Below are positions 57,301 to 64,000 of a stretch of 64,000 nt of DNA, one piece after another. The stretch lies in the NCBI RefSeq assembly GCF_013425765.1, contig NZ_JACCJZ010000017.1:432684-496683 (forward strand), in the 5' to 3' direction. The stretch comes from Luteimonas deserti (GTDB lineage: Bacteria > Pseudomonadota > Gammaproteobacteria > Xanthomonadales > Xanthomonadaceae). Position 1 is the stretch's first letter, and each line of letters starts with the position of its first letter. Under the pieces are notes generated by a model, which was given only the letters and a program-made list of their open reading frames with translations, was not told where the DNA came from and did no database searches. The position numbers and the translations under genes are program-made.

Positions 57301-57661
57301 GATGCCGGCAGCGAGGTTTCCGGATCCGCCGCGCCGGCTGAAGGCGGGCGTCGGGCGCGCGCCTTCGACGGCATCCGCGCTTCGGCCGGATGCCGTTTCC
57401 GTTCTTGCTGCGAACGCGTGCGCCGGCGGCGTGTCGGGCGGCAGTGACGACGCGTGCCGCTCCGGGACAGGGAGCATGTCGCGGCGTTCACGGTGGATTG
57501 CCGGATTCGCTCCCTTGAACACGCGAGCATCCCGGAACCCTGGTGCAAGGCGACCGGCGATGCGAACGACCGTGCATCGCGCGCGGGTGCATGCGCATGC
57601 CCGTTCGACCCACGGTCACGAGCGCCCAACGGGCCCGCGTGCCGCGCGAGCGGCTTTCCGC

Positions 57662-58720
57662 TCAGCCTTGCGCGAGTGCCAGCAGCCGGTCGGCGATGGC
57701 CTCGAGAGGCAGGATTTCCTGCGCTGCGCCGAGCTTCACCGCGGCGCCCGGCATGCCCCAGACGACGCTCGTGGCTTCGTCCTGCACCAGCGTGGGCGCG
57801 CCGGCCTGGCGCAGTTCGAGCAGCCCCCGTGCACCGTCGTCGCCCATGCCGGTCAGGATGGCCGCGACCGCATTGGCGCCCGCGCTCTGGGCGACCGAAC
57901 GGAAGAGCACGTCGACCGCAGGACGATGGCGGTTCACCGGTGGGCCGGGATCGAGCTTGCAGCGCCAACGTGCACCGTCGCGTATCACCCGCAGATGGTG
58001 GTCGCCGGGCGGCAGGTAGGCATGTCCGGGCAGGATCATCTCGCCGTCGCGGGCCTCGCGCACCAGCATCTGCGAGTGGCGGTCCAGACGTTCGGCGAAC
58101 GGCCGGCTGAAACTCGCCGGGATGTGCTGGGTCAGCACGATCGCCGGCGCATCCGGTGGCATCCGTTCGAGCACCACGCGCAGGGCTTCGGTGCCGCCGG
58201 CCGATGCACCGATCGCGATCAGGCGGTCGGTGGTGCGGAAGCGGGTGGCCACGGCGGGCGCCGAGGACGCCTCGAGCCTCACCAGCGGTTGCTGCACGGT
58301 CGCCGCGGGAGCACGCACGCGGGCCCCGGCCGCCGCCTTGACCTTGGCGCGGATCTCATCGGCGTAGTCCGCCAGACCCTGGGCCAGACCGGCCTTCGGC
58401 TTGGTGACGAAATCCACCGCGCCCAGTGCCATGGCCTGCAGGGTGATGTCGGCGCCGCGCTCGGTCAGCGAGGACACCATGACCACCGGCATCGGCCGCA
58501 GGCGCATGAGGTTCTCGAGGAACGCCAGACCGTCCATGCGCGGCATTTCGACGTCGAGAGTCAGCACGTCCGGATTGAGGCGCTTGATCTTCTCGCGTGC
58601 CAGCAGCGGGTCGGCGGCGCTGCCGACCACCTCGATCTCCGGATCCTGGGCGAGCAGTTCGGTCAGCAGCTGGCGCACCACGGCGGAGTCGTCGACGACG
58701 AGGACACGACAGCGCTTCAT
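57662..58720 (-). CDS. cheB: protein-glutamate methylesterase/glutamine deamidase CheB
   Basis: The 352-residue chemotaxis adaptation enzyme removes methyl groups from receptors and deamidates them. Its N-terminal receiver domain has Asp56 in [13 protein letters not shown] and Lys in DFVTKPKAG. The C-terminal esterase has the triad Ser in [12 protein letters not shown], His in [14 protein letters not shown], and Asp in [18 protein letters not shown]. Phosphorylation by CheA, which is not in the window, would activate it. The ATG overlaps the cheD stop (ATGA). It is the last gene of the cheR-cheD-cheB unit. Confidence 0.97.
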   Translation of the reverse strand: MKRCRVLVVDDSAVVRQLLTELLAQDPEIEVVGSAADPLLAREKIKRLNPDVLTLDVEMPRMDGLAFLENLMRLRPMPVVMVSSLTERGADITLQAMALGAVDFVTKPKAGLAQGLADYADEIRAKVKAAAGARVRAPAATVQQPLVRLEASSAPAVATRFRTTDRLIAIGASAGGTEALRVVLERMPPDAPAIVLTQHIPASFSRPFAERLDRHSQMLVREARDGEMILPGHAYLPPGDHHLRVIRDGARWRCKLDPGPPVNRHRPAVDVLFRSVAQSAGANAVAAILTGMGDDGARGLLELRQAGAPTLVQDEATSVVWGMPGAAVKLGAAQEILPLEAIADRLLALAQG

Positions 58721-59316
58721 TCGAACAGCTCCACGCCGCCGCTGACGGGCGTGCGCGACAGGCGTGCGCGCACCGCGGTTTCGGCCGCGACCACTTCCGC
58801 CTCGTGGGCGTGCGGCAGGCGGTTGACCATCACCCGCCCGCTGTCGGGGAAGAACCACACCTTGCGCGGGTGGATGCCGCGCAGGTCCTCGGCGACCACC
58901 GGGATCTGCTCGGCCGCGAGATAGGCCAGCACGAACTCCGCATTGCGGGTGCCGACCGGGTTCGAGGTGAAACCCTTGAGTACATTGGCCCCGCCGAAGA
59001 CCTTGGCTTCGAGGCGCCGACGGCTGGCACCGCGCTTGAGCAGCTCGTTGATGAGCATTTCCATCGCATAGCTGCCGTAGCGGGCCGGCGCGCCGTCGCC
59101 GACATTGCCGTCGGGCAGCATGAAGTGGTTCATGCCGCCCAGCTGCAGTACCGGATCGCGCACGCAGGCCGCGATGCAGGAGCCGAGCACGGTGACCAGC
59201 GCGGTGCCGTCGTCGACCACAAGATACTGGGTGGGCAGCAGCTTGGCGGCGGGCACCTTGAAGTGGGCATCGCGGTAACGCAGGACGTCGTCGTCGCGGA
59301 GGGCGGCGCGGCTCAT
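58717..59316 (-). CDS. cheD: chemoreceptor glutamine deamidase CheD
   Basis: The 199-residue deamidase acts on receptor glutamines and in some bacteria interacts with CheC. The catalytic Cys and His are in [15 protein letters not shown] and [23 protein letters not shown] and [16 protein letters not shown] follow. The C-terminal extension ([20 protein letters not shown]) is typical of the proteobacterial form. The ATG at 59316 overlaps the cheR stop and the stop overlaps the cheB start, so the three genes are translationally coupled. Confidence 0.95.
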   Translation of the reverse strand: MSRAALRDDDVLRYRDAHFKVPAAKLLPTQYLVVDDGTALVTVLGSCIAACVRDPVLQLGGMNHFMLPDGNVGDGAPARYGSYAMEMLINELLKRGASRRRLEAKVFGGANVLKGFTSNPVGTRNAEFVLAYLAAEQIPVVAEDLRGIHPRKVWFFPDSGRVMVNRLPHAHEAEVVAAETAVRARLSRTPVSGGVELFE

Positions 59317-60185
59317 GCGGCATCCGCCTCGAAGTTGCGACGGTACAGCGTGCGGCCGCAGGGACGGATCAGGTCCGATGCGTGCAGGTAGTTCTCGGAG
59401 TGCCCCGTATAGAGCAGGCTCGCAGCGTCCATGTGCGTGACCAGGCGGGAGAGGATTCCGCGTTGCGTGGGCTTGTCGAAATAGATCATCACGTTGCGGC
59501 AGAACACCGCGGCGTAGGGCCCCCCGATGTCGTAGCGCGGGCTGAGCAGGTTGAGCGGGCGGAAATCGATGAGCGCCTGCAGCGCCGGATGCACGCGGCA
59601 ATGGCCTTCGTTCGGTCCGGTGCCACGCTGGAAGAACCGCCGCTTGCGCTCCGGGGACAGACCGGAGACGCGCTCCACCGGATACACCCCGCGCTGCGCC
59701 GTGGCCAGCACCTGGGTATCGATATCGGTGGCCAGGATGCGCACCGGCGGCGTCAGCGTGCCGAAGGCCTCGCAGGCGGTGATCGCGATCGAATAAGGCT
59801 CCTCGCCGGTGGACGCGGCACAGGACCAGAGCGCAAGCGGTGCGCGTGGCGTCGCGCCGGACTGGCCGAGCTGTTCGAGCAGATGCTCGAAATGGTGCGG
59901 CTCGCGGAAGAAGGCGGTGAGGTTCGTGGTCAGGGCGTTGGTGAACGCCTGCCACTCCGCACCGTCGCCGTTGCGCTCGAGCTGGTCGAGGTAGGTGCCG
60001 AACTCGGTGAGGCCGAGCGCGCGGAGGCGGCGTGACAGGCGCCCGTAGACCATGTCGCGTTTGCTGTCGACCAGGGCGATGCCGGCGCGGTCGCGGATCA
60101 GCTGGCAGACGCGACGGAAATCCCGCTCCGAGAACACGAAGTCACGGTTGCCGACGGGCGAGTGGGGCAGTGAGGTCGCAGCCAT
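59313..60185 (-). CDS. cheR: chemotaxis protein methyltransferase CheR
   Basis: The 290-residue enzyme methylates receptor glutamates using S-adenosylmethionine. The N-terminal helical domain contains [20 protein letters not shown] and [15 protein letters not shown]. The methyltransferase domain has [37 protein letters not shown] and [15 protein letters not shown]. The ATG at 60185 gives the usual N terminus; an in-frame codon at 60290 lies inside the receptor's 3' end. It is 89 bases downstream of a chemoreceptor whose end carries a possible CheR docking motif. Confidence 0.96.
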   Translation of the reverse strand: MAATSLPHSPVGNRDFVFSERDFRRVCQLIRDRAGIALVDSKRDMVYGRLSRRLRALGLTEFGTYLDQLERNGDGAEWQAFTNALTTNLTAFFREPHHFEHLLEQLGQSGATPRAPLALWSCAASTGEEPYSIAITACEAFGTLTPPVRILATDIDTQVLATAQRGVYPVERVSGLSPERKRRFFQRGTGPNEGHCRVHPALQALIDFRPLNLLSPRYDIGGPYAAVFCRNVMIYFDKPTQRGILSRLVTHMDAASLLYTGHSENYLHASDLIRPCGRTLYRRNFEADAA

Positions 60186-60274
60186 GCGCAATGCTCGAAC
60201 AGGGGTCTTATGGCGATATCGACTGCGGCCGCCGGAAGTTGACGGCCGGAGCTGTGCGGATGCGGCGCGGGACC

Positions 60275-62533
60275 TCAGAACTCCGCCCAATCCGTCTCGG
60301 CCACGGCCAGTGCCGGCTTGGTGCTGGCGGGCTGGCGCGCGGGCGCCGCGGCCCGGCGTGTCGCGCCAGCTCTGGCTGCCGGTGCGGGCGCCGCAGGCAC
60401 GGACTTGCGCACGATGGGGGCGACGACCGTAGCGGCGGGCACGGCGTCGATGCGGAACACGGCAACGGTCCGCGAGAGCGCAGTGGCCTGTTCTTCCATC
60501 GAGCGGGCAGCGGCGGACGCCTCTTCCACCAGTGCGGCGTTCTGCTGCGTGGTCTCGTCCATCTGGGTGATCGTGTGGTTGACCTGTTCGATGCCCGAGG
60601 CCTGTTCCTGCGAGGCCGCGGCGATCTCGGACATGATGTCGGTGACGCGCTGCACCGAGGTCACGATCTCGCCCATGGTCTTGCCGGCCTGCGCGGCGAG
60701 CGCCGCACCGTCGGATACCTTGCCGGTCGAATCGTCGATCAGGCCCTTGATCTCCTTGGCTGCTGCCGCGCTGCGCTGGGCCAGGGTGCGCACCTCGCTG
60801 GCCACGACCGCGAAGCCGCGGCCCTGCTCGCCGGCACGCGCCGCCTCCACCGCCGCGTTGAGCGCGAGGATGTTGGTCTGGAAGGCGATGCCGTCGATGA
60901 CCGAGATGATGTCGGCGATCTTGCGCGAGGACTGCTCGATGTCACTCATGGTCTGCACGACCTGGCCGACGACGTCGCCACCCTGCGAGGCGACCGAGGC
61001 CGCGCCGATCGCCAGCTGGTTGGCCTGGCGGGCGTGATCGGCGTTCTGGCGCACGGTGGAGGTCAGTTCCTCCATCGAGGCCGCGGTCTCCTCGAGGTTC
61101 GCCGCCTGCTGCTCGGTCCGGCGCGAGAGGTCGTCGTTGCCCGAGGCGATCTCGCTGGCACCGGTATTGATCGCGCCCGACGCCCGCTGGATGCCCCGCA
61201 CAATGTCCGCGAGCTGCGCTGCGGTGCCGTTGGCGTCGCTGGCGAGCTTGCCGAAGGCGCCCTGGTACTCGCGTTCCACGCGCTGCGTCAGGTCGCCGCT
61301 GGCGAGCGCGCCCATGATCCGGCCCACGTCGCCGATGCCGGCGTCCGCTTCCTGCATCAGGCGGTTCAGCGCGGCCACCATGTCGCGGAATGCGAACTGG
61401 TACGCGGTCTCGTCGCCGCGCTCGCTGAAGTCGCCGCGGGCGGCCGCATCGGCCAGAACGGTGATCTGGGAGTTGACCGCTTCCAGGTTGCGCTTGGTCG
61501 TGCGCATCGCTTCGGTGATCGTGGCCTTCTCACCCGGCAGCTCGCGCATGTCGCGCGTGAGATCGCCGATCGCGTAGCGCTGCGACAGCTCCGCCATTTC
61601 GGTCATGACGACGATGTGCGAGTCGACCAGGGCATTGGTGGTGGCGGCCATATCGGCATAACTGCCCTGGAAACCCGCGACGTCGATGCGATGGCTGATC
61701 ACGCCGGCGTCGTGGCGCTGGCCCATCGTCAGCTGGGCCTCCGAGTAGTCTCGCAGGGTGGATTGCATCCGCTGCATGCTGGCCAGCAGTCGGCCCGTCT
61801 CGTCGCCAGCGCTCGCGTCGATGGTGTTGTCGAAGCGTCCGCCTGCGATCGCGTCGGCGATTCCGGTTGCGGTCGACAGGGGGCTCGTGAGGCTGCGGGT
61901 GATGGTCCAGGCCAGGAGCACACTGAGCGCGATCACCAGCACACCGGCGCCGATCATCAGGCGACGCCCGCTCGCAGCCACCTGCACCGCACGTGCATAG
62001 GCCTGTTCGGTCAGCATCTGCTGGCGTTCGAGGTTCTCTCGGATCGCTTCCTGTGCGGCGTTCATCGCGGCCATGCCGTCGCCGAGCAGGACCGCCTCGG
62101 CGGCCGCGTCATCGGTTTGAGTCAGAAGCAGGATCTGCTCGTTGACGGCCACGGCTGCTGCGGTGCGCTCGTCGATACGCTGGCGGATGGCGCGCGCCGC
62201 TTCGGAGGCCGGCAAGGCCTCGAGCGTGGCTCGCGCCTCCGCGAAGCGTGCGCGCTGGGTTTCGACCATCTGCGATGCCGTCGCGTTGTCAGCTTCGTTG
62301 TTGGCCAGCACGGCATTGCGCAGCGCCACCTCGGTTTCGAGATTGGTTTCCAGCATCGTCTGGGACAGCCGGAGCTTCGCCACGTTCTCGTTGACGATGG
62401 TGTCGATTTCCTTGTCCGTGTGATGCAGCGACCAGAGTCCCATGCCGACGAGCACGACCGACAGGACGACGAGCAGGCCGAATGCGGCCGCGAGGCGCGG
62501 ACCGACGTTGTAGCGCTGGAGAATGGTGTTCAT
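60275..62533 (-). CDS. methyl-accepting chemotaxis protein
   Basis: The 752-residue transmembrane receptor has TM1 (about 12-34), a periplasmic four-helix-bundle ligand domain (about 35-188), TM2 (about 189-210) and two or more HAMP-like units ([20 protein letters not shown]; further ones at about 290-450). The signalling hairpin has its tip at [20 protein letters not shown] and [20 protein letters not shown]. An Ala/Pro/Arg-rich tether ends in DWAEF, which fits the xWxxF docking motif of CheR and CheB. The long cytoplasmic HAMP array is a feature of many xanthomonad receptors. Ligand unknown. The ATG at 62533 begins with [17 protein letters not shown]. Confidence 0.93.
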   Translation of the reverse strand: MNTILQRYNVGPRLAAAFGLLVVLSVVLVGMGLWSLHHTDKEIDTIVNENVAKLRLSQTMLETNLETEVALRNAVLANNEADNATASQMVETQRARFAEARATLEALPASEAARAIRQRIDERTAAAVAVNEQILLLTQTDDAAAEAVLLGDGMAAMNAAQEAIRENLERQQMLTEQAYARAVQVAASGRRLMIGAGVLVIALSVLLAWTITRSLTSPLSTATGIADAIAGGRFDNTIDASAGDETGRLLASMQRMQSTLRDYSEAQLTMGQRHDAGVISHRIDVAGFQGSYADMAATTNALVDSHIVVMTEMAELSQRYAIGDLTRDMRELPGEKATITEAMRTTKRNLEAVNSQITVLADAAARGDFSERGDETAYQFAFRDMVAALNRLMQEADAGIGDVGRIMGALASGDLTQRVEREYQGAFGKLASDANGTAAQLADIVRGIQRASGAINTGASEIASGNDDLSRRTEQQAANLEETAASMEELTSTVRQNADHARQANQLAIGAASVASQGGDVVGQVVQTMSDIEQSSRKIADIISVIDGIAFQTNILALNAAVEAARAGEQGRGFAVVASEVRTLAQRSAAAAKEIKGLIDDSTGKVSDGAALAAQAGKTMGEIVTSVQRVTDIMSEIAAASQEQASGIEQVNHTITQMDETTQQNAALVEEASAAARSMEEQATALSRTVAVFRIDAVPAATVVAPIVRKSVPAAPAPAARAGATRRAAAPARQPASTKPALAVAETDWAEF

Positions 62534-62617
62534 GGAGTGCCCGGGGCGTGTGGCAGAGGACTGTGACAATTTGGATATCGGCCCGCGTGGGAGGGGCTTG
62601 ACGACCGTTCGTCGGCG

Positions 62618-63772
62618 CTAGAGGGCAAGCTCGACCCGCAGACCGAACACGGTCAGCGAACGTGCGCCCGGGCCGGTCTGGCGGATGCGCTGGAGGTTCG
62701 GCATCAGGGTGAGCCAGGGGCCGATCACGGCGCTGTAATTGAGCTCGACCGGGTATTCGGCGTGGACGGCGGCGTCGGCCTGCTCGCCGCGCAGCAGCCG
62801 TCCGTTGACCTGCGTCCGTCCCACCGCCAGCGCGAGCCGGTCATCCGGCCGGGCGGCGAATGGCGCGTCCAGCCAGACGCCGATCGCGTCGAGGCGATCC
62901 ACCGCATTGGTGTAGGCATCCGCGCGCACGATGTTGAGGAAGCCGTGCAGCGTGGCACCGGACGGCAAGCGGGCCAGCGTCCGCTCGATGCTCAGATACG
63001 AGCCCGTCTCGTGGTGCCGCATGGCGGGCGCGGCATCCACGTCGGCTCCGGACAGCAGCGCGTATGCGCTGCTGTCGTGCCAGGTGCCGAGGCGCCAGCG
63101 GCCACGCGCGCCGTCGGACCGCTCGATCTCGCCGATCACGAGCGTGCCGGTGCTCCCCCCGGACGACTCCAGACGCAGTCCGGCGCCGGATGCCGCATGG
63201 CCTGGATTGACGTCGTAGGCGCCGAGCTTGAGCTGCACTGCCGGGGTCGCATCCAAGGCCAGCACCGCGCCGTACTGGCTGACCGGGTCGGCGAACCAGC
63301 CATTGGTGACATTGCCCGGCGCACCGCCACAGAAGCTCATGTGCTGGTAATGGCAGGAGAACGCGAGAAAATCCGCATTGGGGTACAGCCGTCCCGCGGT
63401 GACCGTGAGCGGGACGGCCTGGAACGCATGGCGATACGAGAGCCGGGTCAGGCGGGTCACGTCGCCGGCGCCGTAGACCGACTGCACCTGCTGGAGCAGC
63501 GGAAGCGCCAGTTCCTGCTCCAGCGCGGTGCCGGTGCGGTGGGTGAGCTCGATCACGAACTGTCCACCGCCCCAGCCCAGGCGCTGCGAATCGAGGCCCG
63601 CCGACAGGTGGAACTGGTCCGCGTACGCGTCACCTGCGGGCTGCGCGCCGACGCTGCGTGCATATTCGCCCGTGTAGGCGAAGGCCACGTACGCATCCTC
63701 AGCCGCGAACGCGGGTGCGCCCGCGAGAGCGGTCAAGAGAGCGATCCAGCGGGTCCGTGTCGAGGCGCGCAT
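62618..63772 (-). CDS. OprB-like carbohydrate-selective porin
   Basis: The 384-residue protein has a signal peptide (residues 1-24, cleaved near AFAAED). The rest is an outer-membrane beta-barrel pattern of alternating residues ending in GLRVELAL. The central region (TAGRLYPNADFLAFSCHYQH, SFCGGAPGNVTNGWF, DPVSQYGAVLALDATP) matches OprB-family porins, including the two conserved cysteines. OprB channels admit glucose and related sugars. It lies between two chemoreceptor genes on the same strand with gaps of 39 and 84 bases. The ATG at 63772 is the first usable start. No sugar transporter is in the window. Confidence 0.8.
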   Translation of the reverse strand: MRASTRTRWIALLTALAGAPAFAAEDAYVAFAYTGEYARSVGAQPAGDAYADQFHLSAGLDSQRLGWGGGQFVIELTHRTGTALEQELALPLLQQVQSVYGAGDVTRLTRLSYRHAFQAVPLTVTAGRLYPNADFLAFSCHYQHMSFCGGAPGNVTNGWFADPVSQYGAVLALDATPAVQLKLGAYDVNPGHAASGAGLRLESSGGSTGTLVIGEIERSDGARGRWRLGTWHDSSAYALLSGADVDAAPAMRHHETGSYLSIERTLARLPSGATLHGFLNIVRADAYTNAVDRLDAIGVWLDAPFAARPDDRLALAVGRTQVNGRLLRGEQADAAVHAEYPVELNYSAVIGPWLTLMPNLQRIRQTGPGARSLTVFGLRVELAL

Positions 63773-63811
63773 GTCGTCAAGGAAATCGAAGTGGCGTGGG
63801 CGACCGGCGGA

Positions 63812-64000
63812 TCAGGCGGGCAGGGCGACCGGGGCCCGTGAAGCGGCCTTGATCCGTCCGAGTGCAGCGGCGGTCGCGCTGTCGTGCATCGCGGCGTCTC
63901 CAAGCCGGAACACGGACACCGTCTGCGACAGGGCCGCGGCCTGGTCCTGCATGGCGCGGGCGGCCGCCGTGGCTTCCTCCACCAGCGCGGCGTTCTGCTG
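63812..64000 (-). CDS. C-terminal end of a second methyl-accepting chemotaxis protein (cut by window edge)
   Basis: The 62 visible residues read [20 protein letters not shown] and then AALSQTVSVFRLGDAAMHDS, ending in APVALPA. This matches the end of the signalling hairpin of the receptor at 60275-62533 nearly residue for residue before diverging in the tail. It lacks a terminal xWxxF motif. The rest of the gene lies beyond the window edge. It precedes the porin gene on the same strand. Confidence 0.88.
   Translation of the reverse strand, partial: QQNAALVEEATAAARAMQDQAAALSQTVSVFRLGDAAMHDSATAAALGRIKAASRAPVALPA

Noticed and set aside
57302..57661. Short open frames in the acnB-cheB gap
   Set aside because: All are low-complexity Arg/Pro/Ala sequences without ribosome binding sites or similarity to known families.

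Overview
This window comes from a GC-rich gammaproteobacterial chromosome, almost certainly a member of the Xanthomonadaceae/Lysobacteraceae (Xanthomonas, Stenotrophomonas, Lysobacter or Luteimonas group). The reason is gene order: prfB-lysS-rpfG-rpfC facing rpfF-rpfB-acnA is the xanthomonad rpf (DSF quorum-sensing) locus, and dnaK-dnaJ-dapB-carA-carB-greA-recJ lies beside it as in that family. The tmRNA tag, the smpB-ratA-rnfH-bamE/fur block and short or leaderless promoters with TAGAAT-like -10 boxes fit as well. Nothing looks like a plasmid, prophage or insertion sequence; this is mostly core chromosome.

Layout. 1-6.4 kb: a YbiI-type zinc finger protein, an MscS-like channel, a YciF-like ferritin-fold protein, tRNA-Val, a membrane-anchored Mrr-like protein, a PHA-system protein, an FHA protein and the MsrPQ methionine sulfoxide repair pair. 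6.5-13.9 kb: a serC-pheA-aroA operon, two adjacent TonB-like proteins, serS and a LysR regulator. 14-20.5 kb: tRNA-Ser, a manganese-riboswitch unit (mntP plus a stress-domain protein), ssrA (tmRNA), a CHASE/PAS histidine kinase, smpB, ratA, rnfH, bamE and fur. 20.5-27.3 kb: recN and the heat-shock cluster hrcA-grpE-dnaK-dnaJ. 27.3-28.06 kb: a gene-free stretch carrying a cluster of DnaA-box-like 9-mers. 28-37.3 kb: dapB, carA, an unknown exported protein, carB, greA, a phosphoglycerate-mutase-like gene and recJ. 37.4-40.7 kb: a secreted repeat protein and a twice-frameshifted diguanylate cyclase gene. 40.8-49.7 kb: prfB (programmed frameshift), lysS and rpfG/rpfC/rpfF/rpfB. 49.9-57.3 kb: a small lipoprotein, acnA, a VapBC pair and acnB. 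57.7-64 kb: cheB, cheD, cheR, a chemoreceptor, an OprB-like porin and the 3' end of another chemoreceptor, all on the minus strand.

How the parts work together. RpfF makes the diffusible fatty-acid signal, RpfB is a fatty acyl-CoA ligase linked to its turnover, RpfC senses the signal and RpfG is its response regulator with an HD-GYP c-di-GMP phosphodiesterase domain. Catalytic and phospho-acceptor residues are all present. The broken GGDEF gene next door would have made c-di-GMP. ssrA and smpB form the trans-translation system. The hrcA operon carries the DnaK chaperone machine, with an internal sigma-32-like promoter before dnaK. The che genes form an adaptation module (CheR, CheD, CheB) with receptors.

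I see no obviously new multi-gene system. The observations most worth following are the DnaA-box cluster between dnaJ and dapB, the porin placed between two chemoreceptor genes, the double frameshift in the diguanylate cyclase, the exported protein between carA and carB, and structured RNA or DNA around rpfF.
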